From: Planctomycetia bacterium
GTDB lineage: Bacteria; Planctomycetota; Planctomycetia; Pirellulales; JACPPG01
Reading direction: 5' to 3'
Length of the DNA: 61,098 nucleotides
NCBI GenBank assembly: GCA_016191115.1
Contig: JACPPG010000059.1
Coordinates: 1-61,098 of the forward strand
Shown one piece after another: positions 8,382 through 15,871 of the stretch. Both the position numbers and the translations under genes were made by a program. The notes below the pieces were generated by a model, which was not told where the DNA came from, did no database searches, and saw nothing but the letters and a program-made list of their open reading frames with translations. Position 1 is the first letter of the stretch. Every line of letters starts with the position of its first letter.

Positions 8382-8897
8382 TTACGCTTGCACTCCGACC
8401 ACGGCGATCTTGTAGCTGATCGCCCCGGTGCCGACGTTTGCCACGCGCAGCTTGTCGCTCGCGCCGGCGGCGACGGTCCAGCCCGACTTCTTGTTCACCA
8501 ACAGCAGACACGCGTCGGCCGGCACGCGCACCTGGTGGCCGGTCGCGCCGAAGGGGGCGCCCCACGGATTGCTGGCCGCGGCGCCGACGATCAGGTCCTC
8601 GCCCACGGTCGTGGCGGCGTTGACGATCAATAGCGCCTTGACCTTCGCCAAGGCGATCGACACGGCACTGCCAAAGATCGTCTGCGGCAGGTTCGACAGC
8701 ACCAGATCGTCCTGCCCGCTGGCCGCGACGCTTCTCAAGTCGTGCCAAAGCTTGTCGGCCTGGTCGTTGCCGGTGCCGTCGGCCAGCGAAGCGGAGTATT
8801 CGAGTCGCGACGCGTCGGCAATGGTCGTCAGACCAAGCGAGTCTTGGAACAGCCACACGAGCGAAGCGTCGATCTCGGCGGAAAGCGTGTCAGACAT
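8382..8897 (-). CDS. Hypothetical structural-cluster protein, 171 aa
   Basis: A soluble, Ala/Val/Leu-rich protein whose second half looks like an all-beta domain (VPADACLLLVNKKSG, LRVANVGTGAISYKIAVVGV). It resembles small phage head or tail decoration proteins in composition only. The start codon at 8897 is preceded by a heptamer tract rather than a ribosome binding site. It sits between the DUF3168-like completion gene and the tail-tube-like gene. Confidence 0.58.
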   Translation of the reverse strand: MSDTLSAEIDASLVWLFQDSLGLTTIADASRLEYSASLADGTGNDQADKLWHDLRSVAASGQDDLVLSNLPQTIFGSAVSIALAKVKALLIVNAATTVGEDLIVGAAASNPWGAPFGATGHQVRVPADACLLLVNKKSGWTVAAGASDKLRVANVGTGAISYKIAVVGVQA

Positions 8898-8936
8898 GAG
8901 TAGGGGTTGGGGGTTAGGGATTGGGGGCTAGGGTTT
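8898..8936. repeat. Degenerate heptanucleotide tandem repeat abutting a start codon
   Basis: Units read about every seven bases on the plus strand as TAGGGGT, TGGGGGT, TAGGGAT, TGGGGGC and TAGGGTT. It directly abuts the start codon of the leftward gene at 8897 and occupies the whole gap to the next gene, so that gene has no visible Shine-Dalgarno sequence. Confidence 0.8.
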
Positions 8937-9341
8937 GCTGGTCGCTCTGGCGTTGCGGCGGTGGATGACCGCGTAGTCCATCTCCAGCCGCCACGCGCCG
9001 TCGTCTTGCTGCGATTGGCTTTCGGCGAGTCGTTCCATGTTCAACACACGGCCGGCCGCCAGATCAAACTCAGCGCGATCGAACCGCCCGGCGACGGCCC
9101 GCAGGATTTGCTGTCCCTGGCCCAGGTCGGCCGTCCATACCGTGATGCGCAGCACGGCACGATCGATCGACGTGCCGCTGCTGGTGCGGGCGAGCACTTG
9201 ATTTTCGCGCCGTTCCAGCACCGCGTACGGGAGCGGCGGATCGCCACAGGCATTGCCTGTGAATACCCGCTCGACCGGCAGCCCCGCGGTCAGCACGAAA
9301 TCGGAGGCCCACCGCTCGTGAATGGCTTGTTCAAGGCTCAT
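8928..9341 (-). CDS. DUF3168-like phage tail completion protein, 137 aa
   Basis: MSLEQAIHERWASDFVL, then PLPYAVLERREN and IDRAVLRITVWTADLGQGQQ, followed by helix and beta segments, match the DUF3168 tail-completion pattern (short helix, P.v.....i, then v.v..wa.....). Family members sit at the head-proximal end of long tails and join tube and head. The last codons run into the heptamer tract at 8898-8936. Length is normal for the family. Confidence 0.68.
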   Translation of the reverse strand: MSLEQAIHERWASDFVLTAGLPVERVFTGNACGDPPLPYAVLERRENQVLARTSSGTSIDRAVLRITVWTADLGQGQQILRAVAGRFDRAEFDLAAGRVLNMERLAESQSQQDDGAWRLEMDYAVIHRRNARATSKP

Positions 9342-9384
9342 GGAAGCAACTAACGACTAGCCAATGCCACGGGGAAGTTCATTT

Positions 9385-10038
9385 TCACACGGCGTCCATC
9401 AGCGCGCCGCGTTCGGCCAGCACGACAAACAAGGCATCGATGCGCTCTGGTCTCTCGTAGCCCAATACGTGATAGGCTTCGGTTTCGGCCACGAAGCGGT
9501 GGTTGTGGTCAACCACAACCTCTTCGGCCAGAAAGATGCGATGCGTAACGCGGGTCAGCCGCCGGTCGTGCTCGACCGCGGTAACGGCTTGCTCCGGCTG
9601 GATCCGCGCCGCCAGATCGTTTCGCACGTCCTGCCACCGCGCCATGGCTGCGCCGCTTGCGCCTTTGATCCAGGTGGCGAGTTGCAACTTGACCAACCGA
9701 TCAAGCCCGCCATGGATCGCCAGGTTGCGGCTGCGGCACCGAAAGCGCGTGCCCAGGGTGTCTCGCTCGACGGCGAGCACGATCCAGCGAATGCCCTCCC
9801 CATCGGTGATCACAGTGCCGACCGCGGGCTCTTCCGCTAGCGCCGCGGCCGGCAAGTGCCAGTCCAGGTCATTGGTCGTGTACCGTCCGTCGCTCGCCTC
9901 GGCCTCGCGCGTTTGCACGTGCCGCCGGAGAGCTTCGGCCACCTGCACGCCCGCTCCGCCCGATGGCTGCGCCAGCATGACCGTCTCCAGCCCGTCGAAC
10001 GAGCTCAGGTCGGCGGCAGGATTGAACGAAACAGGCAT
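9385..10038 (-). CDS. Probable head-tail joining protein, 217 aa
   Basis: The C-terminal 100 residues (WQDVRNDLAARIQP, then RIFLAEEVVVDHNHRFVAE, YHVLGYERPERIDALFVVLA) match the layout of phage head-tail adaptors: a small beta barrel in which a product-defining VxDHxHRF strand is followed by a GxxxPxRID turn. The N-terminal half is a separate domain that I do not recognise. I start at ATG 10038 (MPVSFNP). It lies upstream of the DUF3168-like gene, as expected. Confidence 0.6.
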   Translation of the reverse strand: MPVSFNPAADLSSFDGLETVMLAQPSGGAGVQVAEALRRHVQTREAEASDGRYTTNDLDWHLPAAALAEEPAVGTVITDGEGIRWIVLAVERDTLGTRFRCRSRNLAIHGGLDRLVKLQLATWIKGASGAAMARWQDVRNDLAARIQPEQAVTAVEHDRRLTRVTHRIFLAEEVVVDHNHRFVAETEAYHVLGYERPERIDALFVVLAERGALMDAV

Positions 10039-10053
10039 GGGAAACACTTCAAA

Positions 10054-10145
10054 GCGATTAGCAATTAGCGATTAGCAATTAGCCGGAGGAACAAGGGCAG
10101 CGGGCGCCAGCTCCGGCTAATTGCTGATTGCTAATCGCTAATTGC
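10054..10145. repeat. Heptanucleotide tandem repeat with inverted copy (GATTAGC/AATTAGC)
   Basis: The left arm is four alternating GATTAGC and AATTAGC units ending in CCGGAG at about 10088. From 10111 to 10145 an inverted copy runs in the opposite direction, so the spacer can fold into a long stem with a 22-base loop. The right arm overlaps the last codons of the leftward 72-aa gene. Confidence 0.8.
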
Positions 10146-10349
10146 TCTCGATCGACTCTCAAACGGTTCGCTCGCGGCCAATCGCTCGTCGCACCAGGCA
10201 ACGGTTTGCCGCAATTGCGCCAGGTAGTCGCTCCACGAGACCGCCTGCCCGTCGATCACGTAGCTCGGCTTGGGCGCGGCCGTCAGGTCGGCGATGATCG
10301 CCAGCGTCTGCGACCGGATCGCCTGCAACTGTTCCAGGTCACTGGGCAT
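10131..10349 (-). CDS. Small hypothetical protein, 72 aa
   Basis: A helical protein (MPSDLEQLQAIRSQTLAII, then VSWSDYLAQLRQTVAWCDE). GGAGG lies 11 bases before ATG 10349, a good ribosome binding site. Its C-terminal residues SRAISD are encoded by the inverted heptamer repeat. Small proteins of this kind lie between capsid and head-tail genes in phage clusters, but the function is not known to me. Confidence 0.6.
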   Translation of the reverse strand: MPSDLEQLQAIRSQTLAIIADLTAAPKPSYVIDGQAVSWSDYLAQLRQTVAWCDERLAASEPFESRSRAISD

Positions 10350-10401
10350 GTTTTAGTATTCCTCCGCGCGCTCAAGCATGTGGGGCCGCATCCGGGCCTC
10401 A

Positions 10402-10710
10402 TCAGATCGCCAACCAGAACACCTTTTGTCCCGACGCCGTCCCGCGCAGGTAGATCTTGCGAGCGTCGTCGATCGGCACGAAGAGCGTCTCCCCCGCGGC
10501 CAGCGGAAAGCCGTCCGTCTGGTCGCTGGTGTCGGTCGTCACGCTGCTTGTGCCGACATAGACGACGCCCGCGTTGGCGTCGGCGGCGCGAAGCTGCACG
10601 CCCTTGGTGACCGCGACGGCGGTGCTTGTGAGCGCGACGGCCGTGGTGCCGATGCTGCTTTTGCGGCCGTGACTGAACGAATTGACGGTTTCGTCGCCGA
10701 TGCGCGTCAT
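10402..10710 (-). CDS. Small beta-rich structural-cluster protein, 102 aa
   Basis: A Thr/Ala/Val-rich beta protein containing GVVYVGTSSVTTD and FPLAAGETLFVPIDDARKIY. This pattern of alternating beta strands is typical of phage head-decoration or spike proteins. It follows the capsid-like gene by 67 bases and precedes the 72-aa gene by 52 bases, all leftward. No family name can be given with confidence. Confidence 0.58.
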   Translation of the reverse strand: MTRIGDETVNSFSHGRKSSIGTTAVALTSTAVAVTKGVQLRAADANAGVVYVGTSSVTTDTSDQTDGFPLAAGETLFVPIDDARKIYLRGTASGQKVFWLAI

Positions 10711-10777
10711 GTTCTATCGCTCGCCCTTGGTAAAAGGAACTTGTCGCGTGAAACCGAACGGACCCGAGTGCCACGAC

Positions 10778-11938
10778 TCAGCCGGTGCTTTTGACAACGT
10801 AGCGCGGGTTGATGACCGCCGCCGCGCCGCGTTCGCTGGCCTTGAAGCGGACGACGATGTCGCTGTTGAAGTCGGCCTCGCTGTTTTGGGGCGACTGCGT
10901 GACGGTGATCGGCCAGTTCTCCATGTAAGCGAAGGCCTTGCGGAAGTCGCCCAGGAACCACCACTTCTTGGCCTCGGCCGCCGCGATGCCGGACGCCACG
11001 ATTCGCCGATACGCCAGCCGGCTCTCGGCGATCTGGTAGGTCGACAGCGGATTGGCGGCGATGGTCATCGTGGGCGCGCCGCTGGCCGTGTAGCGCAGCT
11101 CGGTGGCGCTGAAGATGCGCTGCGCCGCGTGACGATACGCCGGCATCACGAGCACCGTGTTGGCGTTGACCAGCACCGGCTCGCCCGTGTTCGGGTCGAG
11201 GATGTCGGCGAACAACTGCTCGGACCCGTCCACGTCGGTCCAGTCCACCAGTTCGTTGGCCGTCTTGACGTTGATCCACGGTGTCGACGACTGATACGTG
11301 TTGTACGCCGTGCCGCGCCAGCGGTAGTTGTTCGTGGTGCCGATCGCCAGGTCGACCAGCCGCTTTTCCTTGTTCAGGCCGAGAATCTCGCCCACCTCCG
11401 CCGCCCGCGACAGCACCAGGTACGTGCGATCGAAGAAGATCGCCTCCTTGGTCACGGGCACGATGAAGCCCCGCTTGGTCGTCGAGGGAGTCTCGATGTA
11501 GTCCTCGCCGAAGCCGAGGCTGGGGAACGGCATGCCGGGCGCCACTTCGTCGATCTGGTCGGCCACGCGGGTGATGCCGGGAATCTTTTCGCCGTCGAGC
11601 CGCGTGGGGATCGTCTCCACCAATTTCGAGACGACGAAGGCCTCTTGCGTGTAGGCCTCCATGATCTTCGAGTAAATCACCTGGCCGGAGATATTGAGAA
11701 ACGCGGTGACGTCGATGCCGTCGCCCGCCTCCAACAAGGGCACGCCGTCGCTTGAGCGCGGGTCGAGCGTGCGGACCCACTCGCGGCCATCTGGGATCAA
11801 AGCCTCGGCCAGGTCGCGGAGACTGAAATCGTCGGCCCGGAGATGGCGCTCGCGGAGCGCCTCGGCCAAATGGGCGACCGCCTTGCGCGGTCCTTCGAGT
11901 TCGTAGCGCCGTCTCAATTCGCGATACTTGATTCCCAC
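10778..11938 (-). CDS. Probable phage major capsid protein, 386 aa
   Basis: Length, position after the protease and decoration genes, and sequence (DVTAFLNISGQVIYSKIMEA, FVVSKLVETIPT, DYIETPSTTKRGFIVPVTKE, then LVMPAYRHAAQRIF) fit an HK97-fold or Mu gpT-like major head protein. GTG 11938 is chosen as the start because GGAGATAACGAC precedes it; the longer ORF starts in a non-coding spacer. The C-terminal region has the WWFLGDFRKAFAYMENWPI stretch common near the end of capsid proteins. HK97 versus Mu type cannot be decided by eye. Confidence 0.7.
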   Translation of the reverse strand: MGIKYRELRRRYELEGPRKAVAHLAEALRERHLRADDFSLRDLAEALIPDGREWVRTLDPRSSDGVPLLEAGDGIDVTAFLNISGQVIYSKIMEAYTQEAFVVSKLVETIPTRLDGEKIPGITRVADQIDEVAPGMPFPSLGFGEDYIETPSTTKRGFIVPVTKEAIFFDRTYLVLSRAAEVGEILGLNKEKRLVDLAIGTTNNYRWRGTAYNTYQSSTPWINVKTANELVDWTDVDGSEQLFADILDPNTGEPVLVNANTVLVMPAYRHAAQRIFSATELRYTASGAPTMTIAANPLSTYQIAESRLAYRRIVASGIAAAEAKKWWFLGDFRKAFAYMENWPITVTQSPQNSEADFNSDIVVRFKASERGAAAVINPRYVVKSTG

Positions 11939-12015
11939 GTCGTTATCTCCTGAACGAAAAGTGTCTGGCCTGGTGTGAAGGTTTGTGAAAAAGTTGTCAC
12001 CCCGCGGGCCGCGGC

Positions 12016-12489
12016 CTACGCCATGGCTTGCGGACCGCCGTGCGAGACCGTGCCGACGATTTCGACCAGCACCCGCGTGCCGGCCGGATTGAGTCGTTTG
12101 GCGCAACGCCCGATGGCCAGATTGGGCGTGGCCACGGCGGCCGCCACCTGGTTTTCGAGGGTCGTGCCGCTAGCCGCCTCGTCGACGCCCAGTAGTGCGC
12201 CCACCTCGAAGGTGGCGCTAAGGCAATCGAACTCGAACACGCCCGCGGTCGCTACCCGCACGGGCGTCGTGTCGCCGTTGCGCGATCGCTGCATGGCGAC
12301 GCCGGCGAAGATGTCGTGGAACGCCTCCTGGTTCGCCGCTTCCGTTCCTTGATCGGCCTGCATCGACGCCGGCCGAACGTCGTCGGTCGCCAGGTACACC
12401 AGGTCGCCGATCTCGATCACGGTCGTCGCATCGACCGGAATCACCACCGGCGACGTCTCTCCGTATCTCCAACGCATCACGTCGGCCAT
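12016..12489 (-). CDS. Capsid decoration-like protein, 157 aa
   Basis: A beta-rich protein with a repeating pattern (VIPVDATTVIEIGDLVYLA, then TPVRVATAGVFEF, LAIGRCAKRLNPAGTRVLV) similar to small head-decoration or DUF2190-like proteins that sit between the protease and the major capsid gene. GGGAG lies nine bases before ATG 12489. It is 47 bases after the protease-like gene. Function is inferred from order and fold type. Confidence 0.6.
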   Translation of the reverse strand: MADVMRWRYGETSPVVIPVDATTVIEIGDLVYLATDDVRPASMQADQGTEAANQEAFHDIFAGVAMQRSRNGDTTPVRVATAGVFEFDCLSATFEVGALLGVDEAASGTTLENQVAAAVATPNLAIGRCAKRLNPAGTRVLVEIVGTVSHGGPQAMA

Positions 12490-12536
12490 CGCTTCTATCT
12501 CCCAAGGAAAGTTGTAAACTGTTACTTAGCGGTCGG

Positions 12537-13508
12537 CTAAGAAATGGCCCGCGCAAACGCCGCCGCGTCGAGCTCTTCTGCCCCATAGTCCTCGACTAGA
12601 AACTGGTCGCGCGAGAGCGGACGCACCGCCGACGAACGCCGTGCCGGCAGCCCGGCGGCTGCCGTCACCAGCCGTGCCCGCTCTTCCACTAGCCGCCGCA
12701 TCGCCGGTTCGTCGGCCGCCGTCAGGAGCGACTCGAAAAACTCGTCGCTCACGATGCGCCTGGCCCAGTCGTCCGCCGCGCTTGGGCTGGGGAGCCTGAA
12801 CTCAGCCAGCAGTCGCTCGGCCGTGGCGCGCTTTCCAGCCATGGCCTCGGCGATGCGGACCGCGTCCAGCTCACCGCGGAGCCGGGCATTGTCGCGCGCA
12901 AGACCCTCGCACAGCGCCTCGACCAGGTCGGGCCGGCGGCGTTCCAGCTCCGCCGCCGTCAGCGACTCGAGAATCCGCTCGCGGCGCTCGGCATCGACTT
13001 GCGATGTCGAGCCCGCCGCGACGGCCGCCTCGAAGAGGTCGCGTGTCGTCGCCGGATCGGCAACCAGGTCGACGCTTTGCACCTTGGTGATCGCTTCCAC
13101 GACGACGCGCTCGCCTCGTCGCGCGGTTTTGGCCAGCACGTTGTGGGAAAAGCCCACGTTTTCCGGGGCATGTTCGGCGTCCCAGGCGAGCTGCCCGGCC
13201 AGCGCATGCCGCGGATTGAAGTGCAGGTCGGCAAAGAGGCCCTCGCCCGTTCGCACCGCCGCGTTGCGGATCGAGCCGATACGGTCCTGGTAGTCGCGAG
13301 GGGCGCCCGGCAGTGACTTGGGATGATTGACGTTGACCTTCGCCCCTTCGTACAGGCCCACTGCCGCGGCGAGCGCCTCGGCCAGGTAGCTGCGGCCGTT
13401 TTGCGATTCGAGCCCCAACACCTTCACGCCGCGGATCACGCCCGCTTCGCGGTCGACCCGCAGCGACAGCGCTCGGGAATCGATAAACTCGACAAGCGGC
13501 TCGGCCAT
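12537..13508 (-). CDS. Probable prohead protease with fused scaffold-like tail, 323 aa
   Basis: The N-terminal 165 residues look like a phage head maturation protease: GVIRGVKVLGLESQNGRSYL, KVNVNHPK, ENVGFSHNVLA and a final ITKVQSVDLVADPATT, where the HP and SH residues are plausible catalytic positions. The rest is a highly charged helical domain (ELERRRPDLVEALCEGLA and on), as in protease-scaffold fusions. ATG 13508 has GGAGGAG eight bases upstream. A strong intrinsic terminator lies between the presumed promoter region and this start. Confidence 0.65.
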   Translation of the reverse strand: MAEPLVEFIDSRALSLRVDREAGVIRGVKVLGLESQNGRSYLAEALAAAVGLYEGAKVNVNHPKSLPGAPRDYQDRIGSIRNAAVRTGEGLFADLHFNPRHALAGQLAWDAEHAPENVGFSHNVLAKTARRGERVVVEAITKVQSVDLVADPATTRDLFEAAVAAGSTSQVDAERRERILESLTAAELERRRPDLVEALCEGLARDNARLRGELDAVRIAEAMAGKRATAERLLAEFRLPSPSAADDWARRIVSDEFFESLLTAADEPAMRRLVEERARLVTAAAGLPARRSSAVRPLSRDQFLVEDYGAEELDAAAFARAIS

Positions 13509-13535
13509 ACGAGAAGCTCCTCCGACGTGTGCGCC

Positions 13536-13584
13536 AAAAAAAAGAGCCCATCCGCGAACCATCGGAGGTTCGGAGGGTGGGCTC
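13536..13584 (-). terminator. Intrinsic terminator in the leader of the phage-like operon
   Basis: Read leftward, GAGCCCA (13584-13578) pairs with TGGGCTC (13550-13544), with a further inner CGAACC/GGTTCG stem, and is followed at once by eight Us (13543-13536). It lies 28 bases before the start codon of the protease gene rather than after a gene. It therefore looks like an attenuator or antitermination target for the structural operon. Confidence 0.72.
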
Positions 13585-13585
13585 C

Positions 13586-13640
13586 TTTGGATACCCGGGC
13601 TCGCACACGGTGGTGCGAACGTGGGCCCTGCTGGATACCG
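13586..13640. other. Structured leader segment with flanking GGATACC direct repeats
   Basis: GGATACC occurs at 13589-13595 and 13633-13639. Between them GGGCTCGCAC (13597-13606) can pair with GTGCGA...GCCC further right. The segment directly precedes the terminator in the leftward direction and could form an alternative structure. It does not fold as a tRNA. Confidence 0.35.
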
Positions 13641-13714
13641 GATAGTTAGTGGTCAGTGAACGGTGGACAGTTGTCAGTGGATTCTGTTCGTGTTTCGCTG
13701 CTCACTGACCGCTG
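13641..13714. repeat. Heptanucleotide tandem repeat, TCAGTGG type, with inverted copy
   Basis: About five units of roughly TTAGTGG, TCAGTGA, ACGGTGG, ACAGTTG and TCAGTGG are followed, after some 25 bases, by a complementary CACTGACCGCTGTCC segment. It lies upstream of the structured leader. Confidence 0.7.
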
Positions 13715-13728
13715 TCCATCATTTTGCG

Positions 13729-13914
13729 TTACCTTTCGAGTTGCTCCATCCGCCGCCGCACGTGCTGGATCGTGCCATCCTGAATGGCGACCTCGACGGC
13801 GGCCGTGCCAAAGAACCCGCGCCGCAGCGCGTCCGCTAACATTTCACGCAGCGCGACGCACGCTTGCGCCGTCTTCTCTTCGTTAGCCGACGTGTGACGT
13901 TGTGTAATCATCAT
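13729..13914 (-). CDS. Small hypothetical protein, 61 aa
   Basis: A short basic helical protein with CVALREMLADALRRGFFGTA, then VEVAIQDGTIQHVRRRMEQL. The alternating helix-strand-helix layout and frame integrity suggest a real gene, perhaps a small DNA-binding protein. Two start codons, ATG 13914 and 13911, are adjacent. It is the first leftward gene after uvrC, separated from it by 283 bases and from the phage-like operon by a repeat and a terminator. Confidence 0.5.
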   Translation of the reverse strand: MMITQRHTSANEEKTAQACVALREMLADALRRGFFGTAAVEVAIQDGTIQHVRRRMEQLER

Positions 13915-13974
13915 GTCCTGATCATAGCGAAGTGTGTAGTTCGTTCAAGAGTTGTTTTTGGCCACTCCCTTGTT

Positions 13975-14090
13975 AGTATCCAGTAGGCAGTAGGCGGTAG
14001 GCAGTGAAGACAAGCCGGCACTAGGCGGCTTGCAGCCGGCCGTGAAGAGAAGACCAAGCGAGCCCCGGGGTTTGTCCCCGGGGTCTTTGG
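13975..14090. repeat. Intergenic repeats: AGTAGGC heptamers and a CCCCGGGG hairpin
   Basis: At 13978-14008 there are consecutive AGTAGGC, AGTAGGC, GGTAGGC-like heptamers. At about 14062-14084 two CCCCGGGG blocks separated by TTTGT can form a very stable hairpin downstream of the leftward uvrC gene. It lacks a convincing U tract on either strand. The rest of the 283-base spacer shows nothing I can name. Confidence 0.6.
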
Positions 14091-14197
14091 CGGCAAATGG
14101 CAATGCGGCGCGCTTGCCAAGAGCACTTCATGCAAAAGACCGTGCGGACGTCTATTGCGGTGGAGGTTTCCCGCGAGGTCCGGCGCGGCCGGAGCTG

Positions 14198-15667
14198 CTA
14201 TTCGCCTAGCGTCGAGCGTCGGCGGAGGATGTGGTGGTAATGTTGTGCGAAGCGGTGCGCTTCGTCGCGGACGTATTGTAGCAGGCGTAGCGCGTAGGCA
14301 TGCCGGCTCAATCGCAATGGCTCGTCCTGGCCGCTCGCGTAGATTTCTTCCTCGCGTTTGGCGAGAGAGATGACGACCGGCGGCGCGATGCCCAGCTCGC
14401 GGAAGGCCGCCAGCCCGGCGTTCAACTGGCCGCGGCCGCCGTCGATCAACAGCAAATCGGGAAACACTTGCCCTTCGTCCTCCAGTCGTTTGAAGCGCCG
14501 GGCCACGACCTCGTGGATGCTCGCAAAATCATCGATGCCGGCCACGCGGCGGATCTTGTATCGCTTGTAGCCCGGCTTGAAGGGCAGCCCGTCGATGAAC
14601 TGCACCAGGCTGGCGACCGTCTCACCGCCGCCGAGATGCGCGATGTCGACTCCTTCGATCGTCCGCGGCGCGCGTTCGAGCATGAGCACCTTCTTTAGGC
14701 CCGCCAGTCCCTTCTTGGGATCGATGTAAAAGACCTCCGGCTGGACGTGCGTGTCCAGTTCGCCGCGGCGATCGAGCGTCTCCAAGGCATGGATCTCATC
14801 GCGGAGCCGCGCCGCTTTTTCGAACTTCCGCTCGGCGGACGCCGCCTCCATCTCGGCCCGCATCTCTTTCAATAGCCGGGCCTTCTTGCCCTCGAGGAAC
14901 ATCCGCAGCCGGGCAATGCCGCGGCGATACTCCTCCTTCGAGATGCGCATGTTGCACGGCGCCGTGCACTGCTGGATGCTGTGCAACAGGCAGGGCCGGA
15001 ACCAGCGCCACTTCTCGTCCCCTTCGTCGATGTCCAGGCTGCACGTGCGGAACTTGAAAATCTTCTGCAGCACCTGGATCGCGCCGCGGAGGCTGCCGGC
15101 GCTGGCGAACGGTCCATAAAGCTTGGTCCCGCGGTCCTTGGGCTCGCGCGTGAACTCGACGCGAGGGAAGTCCTCGCGGGTGAAGATTTCCAGGTACGGG
15201 AACGTCTTGTCGTCCTTCAGGTCGCGGTTGTATTTCGGCTGCACGTCCTTGATCAGCCGCGATTCGATGAGCAGGGCGTCGACCTCGCTGTCGGCCTCCA
15301 AATAGTCGATGTCGGCGATCTCGCGCACGAGATCGGCCGTGCGCATCTCGTCGGCGGCCGCCTTGAGAAAGTAGCTGCCGGCGCGGGAACGCAGGTTGAC
15401 CGCCTTGCCCACGTAGATCACGACGCCGGCCGCGTCCTTCATCAAGTACACGCCGGGCTTCTGCGGGAAATCACGGACCTTGGCGGCGGCGTAGGCGAAG
15501 CCGGTCGCCGGCTGGGCCGCGCCGGAGGACGTGGCGGTGGCCGTGGCAGCGCCAGCCGTCGATGCGTCTTTCGACGCCGGAGGCCCGTTGCGCGATTTCG
15601 CACGCGCCGCGCGCTTGCCGCCGGAACGCTTGGGCAAGGGGTCGGGAGTGTTTTTGGACCTGGTCAT
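14198..15667 (-). CDS. uvrC: Excinuclease ABC subunit C, short form without the HhH domain, 489 aa
   Basis: UvrC makes the two incisions of nucleotide excision repair. Seen: a 60-residue Lys/Ala-rich N-terminal extension; the GIY-YIG nuclease (GVYLM about 72-76, IYVGKAVNLRSRAGSYF about 84-100); four Cys at 209, 226, 234 and 238, matching the iron-sulfur cluster positions known in the family; a UVR motif at about 266-299; and the RNase H-like nuclease with Asp341 (GVDIAHLGG), Asp409 (LLIDGGRGQL) and His471. The protein stops at HHILRRRSTLGE, so the C-terminal helix-hairpin-helix pair of the usual roughly 600-residue protein is absent. The reading frame shows no frameshift. Confidence 0.95.
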   Translation of the reverse strand: MTRSKNTPDPLPKRSGGKRAARAKSRNGPPASKDASTAGAATATATSSGAAQPATGFAYAAAKVRDFPQKPGVYLMKDAAGVVIYVGKAVNLRSRAGSYFLKAAADEMRTADLVREIADIDYLEADSEVDALLIESRLIKDVQPKYNRDLKDDKTFPYLEIFTREDFPRVEFTREPKDRGTKLYGPFASAGSLRGAIQVLQKIFKFRTCSLDIDEGDEKWRWFRPCLLHSIQQCTAPCNMRISKEEYRRGIARLRMFLEGKKARLLKEMRAEMEAASAERKFEKAARLRDEIHALETLDRRGELDTHVQPEVFYIDPKKGLAGLKKVLMLERAPRTIEGVDIAHLGGGETVASLVQFIDGLPFKPGYKRYKIRRVAGIDDFASIHEVVARRFKRLEDEGQVFPDLLLIDGGRGQLNAGLAAFRELGIAPPVVISLAKREEEIYASGQDEPLRLSRHAYALRLLQYVRDEAHRFAQHYHHILRRRSTLGE

Positions 15668-15871
15668 GGCAAGGTGGCTTTGAATTATACAACAAGGTCG
15701 CCAGCGGCCCGGCCCTGCTGGCCGTCATGCGACCAGCAGTGGCTTGCCATGGCGCAAGGTCGCCGCGGACGCGTAGGGCGAATCGCGGCCCGACAGAAGG
15801 ACACAGACGTCCGAATATCTGGCGGATGGCGGCATTTGCTATAATTGAGTTGGCCGGCAAGGGAGGCGACC

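Noticed and set aside
10682..11755. 357-codon frames on both strands over the capsid-like gene
   Set aside because: The GTG-initiated minus-strand frame has a good ribosome binding site and phage-like sequence; the others are antisense or frame-shifted shadows.
13586..13640. Possible tRNA-like fold
   Set aside because: No acceptor stem, anticodon loop or T-loop consensus can be assembled; left as a structured leader.
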